Assembly: GCF_016508585.1 (NCBI RefSeq)
Contig: NZ_JADVOP010000017.1
Span: 1 to 64,000, forward strand
Direction of reading: 5' to 3'
Length of the DNA: 64,000 nucleotides
Source of the DNA: Acinetobacter baumannii
Lineage (GTDB): Bacteria; Pseudomonadota; Gammaproteobacteria; Pseudomonadales; Moraxellaceae
The position numbers and the translations under genes were made by a program. Numbering within the stretch: the stretch's first letter is position 1; every line of letters begins with the position of its first letter. The notes beneath the pieces were generated by a model. That model was not told the origin of the DNA and searched no databases. It saw nothing but the letters and a program-made list of their open reading frames with translations. Positions 8,441-19,759 of the stretch are shown here, one piece after another.

Positions 8441-8869
8441 ATGGACTTTGAACAAAAGAAAGAACTGATCAGAAAATGTTTTCAGTATATTGATGATCGA
8501 GATTCAAGAGTGCTGGAGCTTTATACAGAAGATGTTGAACTACTTTTTCCTAAATTTGGACGGCATCATGGAAAAGCCTCCATTAAAATATTTGCTGAAC
8601 GATTATCCAAAATGTTGAACTATCTAAAACATGATATTGATCATTTAAGATTTCTAGATGCTGGAGAAACCGTGGTTGTTGAAGGGAGGGAATGGGGCGA
8701 AATGTCGGATGGAACACAATTTCCTGACGGAAAAATATCACAGGGACTTTTTTGTAACATATTTGAATTCAGAGATGAATTGATTTGTTCTGTTCGAATT
8801 TATGTTGATCCTGATTTTCCAAGTCAAGATGATGCAAGGATTAAAGCTTTGGCAATAGCATCCGTTTAA
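8441..8869 (+). CDS. NTF2-like / SnoaL-like domain protein
   Basis: 142-residue single-domain protein with the NTF2-like fold pattern: a helix with QKKELIRKCFQYIDDRDS, LELYTEDVELLFPKFGRHHGKASI, then strands including TVVVEGREWGEM and FCNIFEFRDELICSVRIYVDP. The fold serves isomerases, dehydratases and binding proteins; no catalytic set can be picked out. The ATG at 8441 is chosen because AGAGGGA precedes it; an in-frame TTG at 8378 is impossible since it is the promoter -35 box. Its promoter looks MerR-controlled, so it is probably induced by the signal sensed by the neighbouring regulator. Confidence 0.75.
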   Translation: MDFEQKKELIRKCFQYIDDRDSRVLELYTEDVELLFPKFGRHHGKASIKIFAERLSKMLNYLKHDIDHLRFLDAGETVVVEGREWGEMSDGTQFPDGKISQGLFCNIFEFRDELICSVRIYVDPDFPSQDDARIKALAIASV

Positions 8870-9286
8870 TCAATCTCTTTAAAGCAAAGCCATCAAGAGA
8901 GTTTGCCAAAGCAGGCTTTTGAGATGATTTATAAAGGTAGATTAAGCCAAGAAGTGTATAAAAGCCGATTAATGAAGATTATAAACATACGGCTATTGAA
9001 TATTTTTGGTTGATTGATCACTTGAAAATGAAAATTTGACAATTTTAAAGATGTCAAAAAATGAAACATCTTTCATTAGAATATAAATAATGGCTGTTTT
9101 TATTTAGTATGTTCAGTAATAAAATATATATGATTTTTAATAAGAAAATTAAGCGTTATTACCGTTTATCTGAGCTTTGCTGAATCTATATTTAATTTGT
9201 TATAGCCTATTTAATAGACAATATTCAATAGATTCAAAATCATTTTATTGTACAGATAAATTGATTTAATTTTTCAGGTGAAATAT
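8870..9286. other. Intergenic region with possible gene remnant
   Basis: No complete gene. The frame directly after the NTF2-like stop stays open for 44 codons (to 9004) with protein-like text such as QAFEMIYKGRLSQEVYKSRL, perhaps a relic. An 8-bp inverted repeat AAAGATGT / ACATCTTT at 9047-9073 could be a weak terminator. The remainder is AT-rich. Confidence 0.35.
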
Positions 9287-9796
9287 ATGAACTTTATCAA
9301 AGTTTCTATAATCGCAACAGTATTGTCTGTGTGGTTACCCGTCGCACAGGCAGAAGAAGTTGCGTCATTGCCAACCATTAAAGTGATGGCAGATTCGGAG
9401 CTGCGTCAAGAAGCGGTCGGTGTTACGCCTTATCAAGAAGACAAAGCTGTGCGTAGAGCATTGCAGCATCAAGTGATTAAAAAAGAAAACGAAATTCAAA
9501 ACTATAGTATTGGCGATAATATCGGTGTATTGGATATTCAGCCTAAAGCGCCTGAACCTAATTTTAATCAAATTCCCTCAGCATTACTCAGAGAATATGT
9601 GTTGGCTGTTGCAAGCGGTTTACAGTCTTCTGACCCGACTACAGGTTTGTTTACCATGATGGAACCACTTTCGATGGGTATGAATCGTGATAAAGCCTTA
9701 GAAGCGGTTCGCAATGGAACGTTTCAGTTGAATTTTGATAAAGCACGTTTAGACTTGATGTTGGGTGATAAGTGGCAAAGTGGCTTACCAAAGTAA
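9287..9796 (+). CDS. Secreted protein of unknown function
   Basis: 169-residue exported protein, not recognised. It has a signal peptide (MNFIKVSIIATVLSVWLPVAQA) and then ASLPTIKVMADSELRQE, which resembles the start of mature TonB-dependent receptors in this genus, but the protein is far too short to be one. The remainder is mixed helical with no Cys and ends DKWQSGLPK. The ATG at 9287 is preferred over GTG 9278 because AGGTG just upstream fits it. It converges on fadA across a shared terminator. Confidence 0.6.
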   Translation: MNFIKVSIIATVLSVWLPVAQAEEVASLPTIKVMADSELRQEAVGVTPYQEDKAVRRALQHQVIKKENEIQNYSIGDNIGVLDIQPKAPEPNFNQIPSALLREYVLAVASGLQSSDPTTGLFTMMEPLSMGMNRDKALEAVRNGTFQLNFDKARLDLMLGDKWQSGLPK

Positions 9797-9881
9797 CAAG
9801 TTTTTAAATTATCTTTTTATATGTTTAATCTTGATGAGTTTTGCTATAAATCATTTTTCATAATCAATAACGTTCAATGAT

Positions 9882-9910
9882 AAAAATCCCCGCATATAGC
9901 GGGGATTTTT
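9882..9910. terminator. Bidirectional terminator between secreted protein and fadA
   Basis: Perfect stem AAAAATCCCCGC / GCGGGGATTTTT with loop ATATA, flanked by A and T runs, placed between convergent genes. Confidence 0.92.
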
Positions 9911-9933
9911 TATCTTGGTATTTTAATTAAAAA

Positions 9934-11106
<1,173 letters not shown>

Positions 11107-11118
11107 TCACGTTGCTCC

Positions 11119-13272
11119 TTAACCGTAGAATTTTTTGTTGTTAGCAGCCATGTCACGCAACAATTGTGGCGCTTCATAAGCTTTACCTAAGTGTGCATAT
11201 TTATCGCAAAGTGCTACATATTCAGCTACACCTGTCTGGTCGATGTAACGCGCAGGACCACCACGGAATGGAGGGAAACCAACACCCATGATCATCGCCA
11301 TATCTGCTTCAGAAGCAGTTGCAACGATGTTGTCTTCTAAGCAACGAACAGTTTCGTTACAGAATGCAAGCATCATACGGTCAATGATTTCTTGTGGATC
11401 AAACTCATGTTTTTCAGTTGTTGCCATTGTTGCAACAAGATCATATGCAGTTGGATCAACAGTTTTGGCTTTCTTGCCTTTACGATCAAGTTCATATTTA
11501 TAGAAACCAACGTCGTTCTTTTGACCAAGACGTTTGTTTTCATACATGATTTCGATAGCACCTTTGTAGTCAGGCTTCATACGGTCTGGGAAACCTTCCG
11601 CCATTACTTCAGCACCATGCACACCTGTGTCGATTCCGACAACATCGATGAGGTATGCAGGACCCATTGGCCAGCCGAATTTTTCCATGACTTTATCCAC
11701 TTGCTGGAAGTCGGCACCATCTTTAAGTAGAAGGTCAAACGCACCAAAGTAAGGGAACAATACACGGTTAACGAGGAAGCCAGGGCAGTCATTTACAACG
11801 ATCGGCGTTTTACCCATTTTCTGAGCAAGCACCACAGTTGTTGCAATCGCTTCTTCAGAAGTTTTCTCACCACGAATCACTTCAACCAATGGCATCATGT
11901 GAACAGGGTTAAAGAAGTGCATACCGACAAAATTTTCAGGACGTGTCAATGCATTGGCAAGACGTGTAATTGAAATCGTTGAAGTGTTAGATGCAATGAT
12001 GGTATTTTCACGCACTTTCGCTTCAGTATCTTTCAATACTGCTTCTTTGATTTTTGGATTTTCAGTTACTGCTTCAATGACGATATCGACCTCTTTAAAC
12101 TCGTCATAGCTTAAAGTTGGACGGATACGCGCAAGTGTCTCACCCATTTTCGCAGGGGTCATCTTTTTGCGTTCAACTTGTTTGGTCAACAATTTGTTCG
12201 CTTCAGACATACCCAATGCAAGTTGAGGGTTACCAATGTCTTTCATGATGATCGGTGTGCCTTTGCTTGCCGCTTGGTAAGCAATACCACCACCCATGAT
12301 ACCTGCACCTAAAACAGCTGCCTGATTAACTGGATGAGCACCTTTTTCATGCTTTTTAGATGCTTTTTTCACCACTTGATCGTTGATGAATAAGCCAATC
12401 AACGCACCTGCCTGCGGTGTAATCGCCGCTTTAGCAAATGCTTCAGCTTCAATTTTTAAAGCAGCATCACGTTTCTGGCTAACGCCTGCTTGAAGTGAAT
12501 CAAGTAGAAGTTTTGGCGCAGGATATTGAGCTGGATTTGCTTTAGCAAGCACCACACCTTTAGATGAGTTAAATGCCATCATCTGTTCAAGCATGTCTAA
12601 TTTAACAGGCTCTAATTTTTCTTGACGTTTGGCTTTCCAGTCCAGACGGCCAGAGATTGCTTGCTTAACCAGGTCAATCGCAGCTTCTTGTAATTTGTCA
12701 GCAGCGACAACAGCATCTACTGCACCATCTTTAAGTGCAGCTTCCGGGCGTTTGCTAGCAGACGTTGCAATCCACTCTACAGCATTATCAATACCGATCA
12801 CACGGCTTAAACGAACTGTACCACCAAAACCAGGAATGATTCCCAACTTAACTTCAGGTAAGCCTACAGTTGCAGCAGTTGACATGACACGGTAGTCACA
12901 TACCAAACACATTTCAAAACCGCCACCTAAAGCAATACCATTAATCGCAGCAACTTTAGGAATTTCTAAGTCTTCAAAAGCATTGAAGATATCGTGAACA
13001 GGCATTGCCCATTCTACAATTGCACTTTCGCCTTGCTTAAAGTTATCACCGAACTCAGTGATGTCGGCACCAACGATGAATGTAGATTTACCAGAAGTAA
13101 CGATTAAGCCTTTCACTTCACTGTTATTTTTTACAGCTTCAATAGCAGCTTTAAAGTCTTCAATCGTTGCACGGTTGAATTTGTTAACCGACTCACCTTG
13201 TAAGTCAAAGCGGAATTCTGCAATTCCGTCCGAAAGCAATTGGACGGTAATGGCATTGCCAGCGTGGATCAT
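11119..13272 (-). CDS. fadB: Fatty acid oxidation complex subunit alpha FadB
   Basis: 717-residue multifunctional enzyme: N-terminal enoyl-CoA hydratase/isomerase domain (about 1-190) and C-terminal L-3-hydroxyacyl-CoA dehydrogenase domains (about 310-717). The crotonase oxyanion and catalytic regions are [15 protein letters not shown] and [15 protein letters not shown] with both Glu present. The NAD-binding motif is [14 protein letters not shown] and the dehydrogenase catalytic His is in [11 protein letters not shown]. It forms an alpha2beta2 complex with FadA encoded directly downstream. AGGAG precedes the ATG. The long upstream gap must hold its promoter; I could not identify a FadR- or PsrA-type operator with confidence. 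Confidence 0.97.
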   Translation of the reverse strand: MIHAGNAITVQLLSDGIAEFRFDLQGESVNKFNRATIEDFKAAIEAVKNNSEVKGLIVTSGKSTFIVGADITEFGDNFKQGESAIVEWAMPVHDIFNAFEDLEIPKVAAINGIALGGGFEMCLVCDYRVMSTAATVGLPEVKLGIIPGFGGTVRLSRVIGIDNAVEWIATSASKRPEAALKDGAVDAVVAADKLQEAAIDLVKQAISGRLDWKAKRQEKLEPVKLDMLEQMMAFNSSKGVVLAKANPAQYPAPKLLLDSLQAGVSQKRDAALKIEAEAFAKAAITPQAGALIGLFINDQVVKKASKKHEKGAHPVNQAAVLGAGIMGGGIAYQAASKGTPIIMKDIGNPQLALGMSEANKLLTKQVERKKMTPAKMGETLARIRPTLSYDEFKEVDIVIEAVTENPKIKEAVLKDTEAKVRENTIIASNTSTISITRLANALTRPENFVGMHFFNPVHMMPLVEVIRGEKTSEEAIATTVVLAQKMGKTPIVVNDCPGFLVNRVLFPYFGAFDLLLKDGADFQQVDKVMEKFGWPMGPAYLIDVVGIDTGVHGAEVMAEGFPDRMKPDYKGAIEIMYENKRLGQKNDVGFYKYELDRKGKKAKTVDPTAYDLVATMATTEKHEFDPQEIIDRMMLAFCNETVRCLEDNIVATASEADMAMIMGVGFPPFRGGPARYIDQTGVAEYVALCDKYAHLGKAYEAPQLLRDMAANNKKFYG

Positions 13273-13859
13273 GCCCTGATCTCCTTTTTTGGAGGACTTC
13301 TAAGTTGATGTTCTGAAGTGTGTATGCTTTTCCCGCACACATTTCGACTTCACTAATCTTACGATAACTATATCTAAAAATAACCTAACAAGTTGTATCA
13401 AGCCGTGACGCAAGGGTCATCAATTTTTTTTGGATATCATATTGATTTAACCTATTGAATTTTAAGAGATGTAGTGGATTTCTGTATAAGTATTTATATT
13501 TTATCAATTTAATTTATATTTTATGGCGAGCTGTGAGATAGAAGCACTGAAATGCAACACTAAATTAGGTGTGTTTTTTCTGTCATTTAAGTCAATAAAT
13601 ATGATTTGAATCGATATTTTCAGTCATCTATCAACCAAATGATCATTCTTTTGTTGAACGCGAAATGACTGAAACCACCAACTTATAAGATTTTAAATCG
13701 CCATCTTAATATAAAAATAAATCATAAAATCAATAAAAACATAAGGTTGTTTGGTTTTTGTTTTTTTGATTTGTAGATTTGATATAATAAAATTTACGCT
13801 ACCTAATTTTAATGTTCACAATTATGTAGAACATCCCGTTTTTTTTAAAAGAGTGCTAT
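13273..13859. other. Divergent promoter region between fadB and lpxO
   Basis: 587 bases, very AT-rich, no gene. A TATAAT at 13783-13788 is a likely -10 for the downstream lpxO-type gene, with a poor -35. A perfect 10-bp inverted repeat TTTCAGTCAT (13618-13627) / ATGACTGAAA (13665-13674) encloses a smaller imperfect dyad around TGATCA, possibly an operator or hairpin. Confidence 0.5.
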
Positions 13860-14804
13860 ATGATTAAATGGATCATATTGGCGATTTTTGTGATTTCTGC
13901 TTTGTATATCCAAAATCGCGGTAAAGTACGACATTCGTTTTATCGTCAATTTTTTGATCATTCAACGATACTCGCACCGATTAACTTTCTCATGTATATG
14001 TTTTCAAAAGTGCCGAATCAGCCTTATATCGACACGCAATATTTTAAAGATTTAAAAGTATTGGATGAAAACTGGGAAATGATTCGCGATGAAGCGCGAG
14101 CTTTATATGCTAAAGGCGGAATTAAAGCCTCAAGTACATATGATGACTTAGGTTTTAACTCATTTTTTAAGACAGGTTGGAAGCGTTTTTATTTAAAATG
14201 GTATGATTCTGCACATCCATCGGCAGCGGGACTTTGTCCGAAAACTACAGCACTATTGAAAACCTTACCGACGATCAAGGCAGCAATGTTTACTGAACTT
14301 GCCCCTGATAGCCGTTTAGTGCGTCATCGTGATCCTTATGCAGGATCTTTGCGTTACCATTTGGGATTGATTACACCGAATGACGATCGTTGCTTTATTG
14401 ATGTGGATGGACAACGTTATTCATGGCGTGATGGTGAAAGTGTGGTTTTTGATGAAACCTATATTCATTATGCTGAAAATACCACCAATCAAAATCGTAT
14501 TATTTTCTTTGCCGATGTTGAACGTCCTTTAAAAACCAAGTTAATGGAGCGCTTTAACCATTGGTTTGGTAAAAAAGTCATGACGGCTGCCAGCTCGCCA
14601 AATGAAGCAGGTGACCAAACTGGTGGCTTAAACAAAGTTTTTGGTTATGTTTATCAAATTCGTATCAAGGCGAAAGCGCTGAAAAAATCCAATCGCACAT
14701 TGTACTATTTTTTAAAATGGTTCTTGATGTTAGGTATTTTCTTCCTGATTTTTATTCGCCCTTATATGTCACAGATCATTGCTTTTATTCAAAAGTTAAT
14801 CTGA
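13860..14804 (+). CDS. lpxO: LpxO-type lipid A hydroxylase (aspartyl/asparaginyl beta-hydroxylase fold)
   Basis: Fe(II)/2-oxoglutarate dioxygenase of the aspartyl/asparaginyl beta-hydroxylase superfamily; LpxO members add a 2-hydroxyl to an acyl chain of lipid A at the inner membrane. The 314 residues show an N-terminal membrane helix, the iron-binding HxD in LVRHRDPYAG, the distal His in DETYIHYAEN and the 2-oxoglutarate Arg in NQNRIIFF. A C-terminal hydrophobic segment (FLKWFLMLGIFFLIFI) gives a second anchor, as in LpxO. Stand-alone, with its own terminator. Assignment to LpxO rather than another family member is by architecture; acyl position is not predictable. Confidence 0.8.
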   Translation: MIKWIILAIFVISALYIQNRGKVRHSFYRQFFDHSTILAPINFLMYMFSKVPNQPYIDTQYFKDLKVLDENWEMIRDEARALYAKGGIKASSTYDDLGFNSFFKTGWKRFYLKWYDSAHPSAAGLCPKTTALLKTLPTIKAAMFTELAPDSRLVRHRDPYAGSLRYHLGLITPNDDRCFIDVDGQRYSWRDGESVVFDETYIHYAENTTNQNRIIFFADVERPLKTKLMERFNHWFGKKVMTAASSPNEAGDQTGGLNKVFGYVYQIRIKAKALKKSNRTLYYFLKWFLMLGIFFLIFIRPYMSQIIAFIQKLI

Positions 14805-14807
14805 TTT

Positions 14808-14832
14808 AAAGCGCCCGTTTTGGGCGTTTTTT
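14808..14832 (+). terminator. Intrinsic terminator after lpxO
   Basis: CGCCC-GTTTT-GGGCG stem-loop, preceded by AAAG and followed by TTTTTT, beginning four bases after the stop codon. Confidence 0.85.
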
Positions 14833-14892
14833 ATTGTATAAATAAATGATTCAACAAGCTTATTTCAGCTAGAATATTATTTTGTAAAACAA

Positions 14893-15327
14893 ATGATAAA
14901 GAACGTGATGCAAAAATTTCATACTAAAATTGATTGGTGGGTGCTAGGTTTTTTAATTGCCATGACGGGTTTACTGGTTCAATTGCTGTTTACCATGTAT
15001 GCCAAAGGAACAATGGTCGAATATCCAGAGCACACCACTGTTTATATTCTAACGATTGCTGTGATTTGGTGGCCTGTATTCAATACCCGTTATATGATTC
15101 AAGATGGAACATTGAGTATTTCTTGCTTATTTTTAAAATGGCATATTCCATTGGCAAGCATTCAAAAGATTACTCCCACTCATCATTCGATTGCATCGCC
15201 AGCTTTATCTTTAGATCGGTTGAAAATTGAATATGAGAAAGAGGGTGAAATTAAGCAGGTTTTGATTTCTCCAAGAAATCAGCATGCCTTTATTGCGGCT
15301 GTAGAGAAACAACAAGCTCTCAAATAA
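14893..15327 (+). CDS. Bacterial PH-domain membrane protein
   Basis: 144-residue protein with two membrane segments (WWVLGFLIAMTGLLVQLLF and YILTIAVIWWPVF) followed by a small cytoplasmic domain. The pattern RYMIQDGTLSISCLFLKWHIPLASIQKI, SPALSLDRLKIEY and VLISPRNQHAFI fits the bacterial PH (DUF1200/SunI-like) family. These proteins have no general function assigned; some give immunity or act at the membrane. The start at 14893 lacks a clear ribosome binding site; the Met at 14908 is an alternative. It follows the lpxO terminator, so it has its own promoter. Confidence 0.65.
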   Translation: MIKNVMQKFHTKIDWWVLGFLIAMTGLLVQLLFTMYAKGTMVEYPEHTTVYILTIAVIWWPVFNTRYMIQDGTLSISCLFLKWHIPLASIQKITPTHHSIASPALSLDRLKIEYEKEGEIKQVLISPRNQHAFIAAVEKQQALK

Positions 15328-15405
15328 CGATTGAATCTACTTCAGTATAGGCATCAGAAAACGCGGCTTAAGCATTAAATTAGACATGAACCATCGAGAA
15401 CAATA

Positions 15406-16218
15406 ATGATCCCTATTGGTACTTTCAGCTTTCTACAATTCTTTTTGTTATTTATCTGCCCAATATTAGGGGTAGTTTCATGCATCATCTTGATTGTCTT
15501 GGGACTGAATTATTGCATTCAAAAATTTATCAATAAGGTTCCCCATCAGCGTTTCCTGTCACTGAAAGTAAAATGTTTTTTAGTGTGCTTTGCAGCTTTG
15601 AATAGTTGGAATATCTATCTGTATATTGTGTCAGCGCAAGTCAGTGATGAGGTCAGTCTTTCGATGGAAAATAAAGAAAAACGCAAACGTTTTATATTGC
15701 CAGTGGATTATGTCTATGATGGTTTTGTATTTCCCCAAGGAACATTGATCAACGCATATAATGTACATGACGATGGTGAACGTTATCGTTATTTAACACT
15801 TTCGGGGCTTGAGCAAGCACGTTTTCAACAGCCTGTATATATTGCAGGTGTCTGGGCGAATGCGATTAAAGTCGACTCAGATCATGAGTTTTTAATTGAA
15901 CTTTCAAAAGATCAAGATATTTCACCTGTTTACATTCCGGATGGTCAAGGTGAATTTAAAATAGATTCTGTCCATACTTCAAGACATTGTAAAAAAGATC
16001 AAATCGCACAATATACAGTGAATTCTGGTTACTATCCTGATAAAGATTATACCAGTGAAGACTGGTATACACTTGAAAAGGAACGTTTTGATCCAAAACA
16101 ATGGCTGTTTAGAGGCTGTTTTTCCGCTCCGCCAATCTATGTCGATCGCCCTTATCCACAAACAAAATTATATGATGAAGAACGAATGAGCGAGGTAACG
16201 AATGCTGCAATAATTTAA
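15406..16218 (+). CDS. Inner-membrane protein of unknown function
   Basis: 270-residue protein not recognised. Two N-terminal membrane segments (about residues 8-35 and 53-75) are followed by a domain of about 190 residues, probably periplasmic, with motifs LPVDYVYDGFVFPQGTLIN, YRYLTLSGLEQA and a Cys pair (SRHCKKDQ, FRGCFSAPP). The text around VYDGFVFPQGTLIN resembles a small beta domain. It lies 78 bases after the PH-domain gene in the same direction, so co-expression is possible. Confidence 0.6.
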   Translation: MIPIGTFSFLQFFLLFICPILGVVSCIILIVLGLNYCIQKFINKVPHQRFLSLKVKCFLVCFAALNSWNIYLYIVSAQVSDEVSLSMENKEKRKRFILPVDYVYDGFVFPQGTLINAYNVHDDGERYRYLTLSGLEQARFQQPVYIAGVWANAIKVDSDHEFLIELSKDQDISPVYIPDGQGEFKIDSVHTSRHCKKDQIAQYTVNSGYYPDKDYTSEDWYTLEKERFDPKQWLFRGCFSAPPIYVDRPYPQTKLYDEERMSEVTNAAII

Positions 16219-16348
16219 AATTGGCTGTTTTAAGGCATTAAAGACTTATTTTTAAAAAACAGTTTCAGAATTAAATACAATTAAAATGCTTGAAAATAGA
16301 CTTAAAAGCATCACATTATGAGGTGTAGAGCGGAACAACAGGTTTAAT

Positions 16349-18148
16349 GTGAACGAAAACGCACGAACAAATATTGAAAAGATTTTAGCCAATATGACCA
16401 CCTTACCCGGTGTCTATAAAATGCTGGGAAAAGATGGTGAATTGTTATATGTGGGAAAAGCCAAAAATCTAAAAAATCGTGTATCAAGTTATTTTGTCAA
16501 AACCATTGAACATCCCAAAACTCAAGCATTGGTTGCACGAATCTATAATATTGAAACCTTGGTGGTTCGTTCCGAAACCGAAGCACTATTGCTTGAGCAA
16601 AATCTAATCAAGCTGCATCGTCCGCCTTATAACATTATGCTGCGTGATGACAAGTCATATGTTTATATCTTTGTATCCGCAGATAAGCCTTACCCGCGTA
16701 TTGCTTCAGGACGAGGCAAAGGGAAGCATCAGGTGGGTAAATTTTTTGGACCTTATCCCAGTGCGTATAATGCGCGGGATACGCTGCTGGTTTTACAGAA
16801 ACTATTTAATGTGCGTCAGTGTGAAAACAGCTATTTTTCTCAGCGTAAACGCCCTTGTCTACAGTATCAAATCAAACGCTGTACAGCACCTTGTGTCGGA
16901 CTGATTAGTCCAGAAGCCTACCATGAAGACGTTCAGAATTCGATTCGCTTTCTCAATGGTGATACCAAAGAGCTGAATCAGGAATTGATTCAGAAAATGG
17001 AACAGGCTGCCGAGAATCTAGAATTTGAAAAAGCAGTATTTTATCGTGATCGTATGGCTTTACTCAGAGATGTGCAGGCGCAACAGGCCATATATAAAGT
17101 CAAAGGCGAGGCTGATATCTTGGCAATTGCCTATCAGGCGGGCGTGACCTGTGTACAGATCATGCATGTTCGCAATGGTAAAATGCTGGGTGGGAAAAGC
17201 TATTTCCCCGATATGCTCGGTGATGATCTGGGGCAAATGCTGGCAGATTTTATTGCCAATTTCTATTTCCAGGTGGCCGATGAAATCCCTGTTGAACTGA
17301 TTGTGAATGTTGAGGTTTCGGATCGCAAAGAATTAGAAGCGGCACTACACCAGCAATTTGAAAAGAAAATCCAGATCAAACACAAGGTTCGGGAAACACG
17401 TGCTGAATGGCTGGAGTTGGCTGAAATGAATGTTCAGCATGCCATCAAAGGTAAACTCGCCAATCATTTGGAATTAAATGAACGTTTTCATCAGCTTGAA
17501 CAAGTCTGCGGTCGCCCAATTGACAGCATTGAATGTTTTGATATCTCCCACACGATGGGTGAGGCAACGATTGCTTCATGTGTGGTATTCGATGCAGGTG
17601 GGGCTCGTAAGCGCGATTACCGCCAATTCTCCATTGAAGACATTACGGGTGGTGATGATTATGCTGCAATGCGCCAAGCACTGACTCGACGTTATAAAAA
17701 AGCCATGTTGCCTGATTTATTGCTGATCGATGGGGGCAAAGGCCAGTTACATATGGCGATGGAAGTGATGCAAGAATTGGGCTTGGAGGCATTTATGGTG
17801 GGAGTGTCTAAAGGTGAGGGTCGAAAACCAGGTTTAGAAACCTTACATTTTACCGACGGTACTAAAATACAACTTCCAGAAGACCACAAAGCCCTGCATT
17901 TGATTCAACAAGTTCGCGATGAAGCACATCGTTTTGCCATCACAAAACATCGCGCTAAGCGTGATAAGCGTCGTGGTGGTTCGGTGCTTGAAGCAATTCC
18001 CGGTTTAGGACCAAAGCGTCGCCGTGATTTACTTACGCATTTTGGTGGTATTCAAGGCGTCCTCAAAGCATCAGAACATGATTTAAAAAATGTTCCGGGG
18101 CTTGGTGAGGTCATGGCGCGTATGATTTATAAAGTACTGCATGAGTAA
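16349..18148 (+). CDS. uvrC: Excinuclease ABC subunit C
   Basis: Nucleotide excision repair endonuclease that makes both incisions around a lesion in the UvrB-DNA complex. 599 residues, usual length. The N-terminal GIY-YIG nuclease shows [18 protein letters not shown] and the catalytic Glu in [14 protein letters not shown]; a Cys-rich region follows ([29 protein letters not shown] region). The UVR domain is [15 protein letters not shown], the C-terminal RNase H-like nuclease has [11 protein letters not shown] and [10 protein letters not shown], and the tandem helix-hairpin-helix ends the protein ([26 protein letters not shown]). It starts with GTG. Confidence 0.97.
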   Translation: MNENARTNIEKILANMTTLPGVYKMLGKDGELLYVGKAKNLKNRVSSYFVKTIEHPKTQALVARIYNIETLVVRSETEALLLEQNLIKLHRPPYNIMLRDDKSYVYIFVSADKPYPRIASGRGKGKHQVGKFFGPYPSAYNARDTLLVLQKLFNVRQCENSYFSQRKRPCLQYQIKRCTAPCVGLISPEAYHEDVQNSIRFLNGDTKELNQELIQKMEQAAENLEFEKAVFYRDRMALLRDVQAQQAIYKVKGEADILAIAYQAGVTCVQIMHVRNGKMLGGKSYFPDMLGDDLGQMLADFIANFYFQVADEIPVELIVNVEVSDRKELEAALHQQFEKKIQIKHKVRETRAEWLELAEMNVQHAIKGKLANHLELNERFHQLEQVCGRPIDSIECFDISHTMGEATIASCVVFDAGGARKRDYRQFSIEDITGGDDYAAMRQALTRRYKKAMLPDLLLIDGGKGQLHMAMEVMQELGLEAFMVGVSKGEGRKPGLETLHFTDGTKIQLPEDHKALHLIQQVRDEAHRFAITKHRAKRDKRRGGSVLEAIPGLGPKRRRDLLTHFGGIQGVLKASEHDLKNVPGLGEVMARMIYKVLHE

Positions 18149-18270
18149 GCTGTTGTTTTCAATTATCTGATGTATTTGCCAAAACGACCATTGACGCATG
18201 AGTCATTGATCATTTTCATCTTGCTTCAAATGTGGAACAGTACCGCAAAGGTCAAAAAATTGGACAGATC

Positions 18271-19065
18271 ATGTCATTAGAATCGCTGTTTCAGCAGATT
18301 GAGCAAAAGCAATGGATTGATATTCCTCAAGGATGGTTACAGGGACGTACAATTTTTGGCGGTCTTGTCGCGGGTATGTTGATTCATAAAGCCATCACCA
18401 CGATCGCTGATACTGAGAAAAAGCTACTCAGCTGTAGCATTACTTTTGTAGGTCCTGTTGAAGAAGCACCAGTTAAATTAACTGCCGAAATTCTTCGTCA
18501 AGGCAAGTCGGTGACGACAATTGAAGTTCGACTGTGGCAAAATGAAGCTGTGCAGAGTATTCTGATTGCCAGTTTCGGAAGTCAACGTGATTCAAAAATC
18601 CAGGTCGCAAAAGAGCCTCAAATTCCTGACTTTCCTTCAATTGAGCAAATGAATATTGTCCCGAAGTACTTACCTTTTCCTGAATGTGTAAAGAATTTTC
18701 AACTGGGATGGACGGAAGGTCATTATCCCATGACAGGCAGTAAACAGCCTGATTTTGCAGGGCGCTGTCGTTTTGATCCCGAGCTTCATCGTAATCGTGA
18801 AATGCAAGTTGCAGATCTGATGACGCTGATGGATGTTTGGCCACCGGGGGTATTGCCCATGTTTAAAATGCCTGCGCCTGCCAGTTCATTGACTTGGCAT
18901 GTCACTTTGATTCATCCACTGAACAATCAATTGAATGATTGGTTTAAATATCAAGTGATCACAGACTTTGCTGAACATGGCTACGCAACGGAGCATGCCT
19001 ATTTATGGGACGAGCAAAATCGCCTCATTGCGATTGCAAGACAGACAGTTACTGTATTTGCCTAG
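18271..19065 (+). CDS. Acyl-CoA thioesterase family protein (double hotdog)
   Basis: 264-residue protein of the TesB-like thioesterase family with two hotdog folds. The N-terminal half has WLQGRTIFGGLVAGML, the hotdog helix, and LLSCSITFVGPVEEAPVKLTAE; the C-terminal half has GRCRFDPELHRNREMQVADLMTLMDVWPPG and SSLTWHVTLIHPL. These fit acyl-CoA hydrolases of the 4HBT_3 type; substrate chain length cannot be told. The ATG at 18271 is preferred over GTG at 18232. It lies about 120 bases after uvrC with no terminator seen between them, then 100 bases before pgsA. Confidence 0.75.
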   Translation: MSLESLFQQIEQKQWIDIPQGWLQGRTIFGGLVAGMLIHKAITTIADTEKKLLSCSITFVGPVEEAPVKLTAEILRQGKSVTTIEVRLWQNEAVQSILIASFGSQRDSKIQVAKEPQIPDFPSIEQMNIVPKYLPFPECVKNFQLGWTEGHYPMTGSKQPDFAGRCRFDPELHRNREMQVADLMTLMDVWPPGVLPMFKMPAPASSLTWHVTLIHPLNNQLNDWFKYQVITDFAEHGYATEHAYLWDEQNRLIAIARQTVTVFA

Positions 19066-19165
19066 TCGACAGTTTTATATGAATCGTATAAAGTATGAAT
19101 CAAATAGAGCTTTACTCTACATGATTATTTACCATTAAATTGGGTAAATAGGGGACTCACTGGCG

Positions 19166-19759
19166 GTGTCTATGACTACAGGTCGTATCCTGAATATTCC
19201 AAATATCTTGACGCTTGCTCGGATTGCGTTAATTCCAGTTTTTTTAATCATCGCCTATTGGCCACCTGCAATTGGAGTAGGTGGACATACTGGTGGCATG
19301 ACACGACATATTATTTTGACTGCAATTTTTGTGATTGCAGCAGTGACGGACTGGTTTGATGGTTATCTGGCTCGAACCTTGAACCAGACGTCAGCATTTG
19401 GTCGCTTTCTGGATCCTGTTGCAGATAAATTGATGGTTGCGGCAGCTTTAATTGTATTGGTGCAATGGCAACCTAGCATTGCAATGGCGTTTGCTGCAAT
19501 TGTCATTATTTCACGTGAGATTACGGTTTCAGCATTACGAGAGTGGATGGCTGAACTAGGTGCGCGTACCAATGTTGCAGTATCCACTGTAGGTAAGTAT
19601 AAAACGGCATTTCAAATGATTGCGATCACGGTATTTCTATTGAATTGGCAACCTCTTGAAATGTTGGCTTATGCATTACTATATACAGCCGTTATTCTGA
19701 CACTATGGTCTATGTTCATTTACCTCAAAGCAGCTTGGCCTTATTTAAAGCAGCCTTGA
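19166..19759 (+). CDS. pgsA: CDP-diacylglycerol-glycerol-3-phosphate 3-phosphatidyltransferase
   Basis: Makes phosphatidylglycerol phosphate, the committed step to phosphatidylglycerol and cardiolipin, in the inner membrane. The CDP-alcohol phosphotransferase motif D-x2-D-G-x2-A-R-x8-G-x3-D-x3-D is complete (TDWFDGYLAR, then GRFLDPVADK). Four to five membrane helices and 197 residues fit PgsA; a Gly-rich loop (GVGGHTGG) follows the first helix. GTG at 19166 is chosen because GGGGA at 19151 suits it better than the ATG at 19172. Presence next to uvrC in the same direction is a conserved gammaproteobacterial arrangement. Confidence 0.95.
   Translation: MSMTTGRILNIPNILTLARIALIPVFLIIAYWPPAIGVGGHTGGMTRHIILTAIFVIAAVTDWFDGYLARTLNQTSAFGRFLDPVADKLMVAAALIVLVQWQPSIAMAFAAIVIISREITVSALREWMAELGARTNVAVSTVGKYKTAFQMIAITVFLLNWQPLEMLAYALLYTAVILTLWSMFIYLKAAWPYLKQP

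Noticed and set aside
11373..11792. Open frames opposite and within fadB
   Set aside because: They lie inside a fully conserved coding gene and have no start signals; typical shadows of codon bias.
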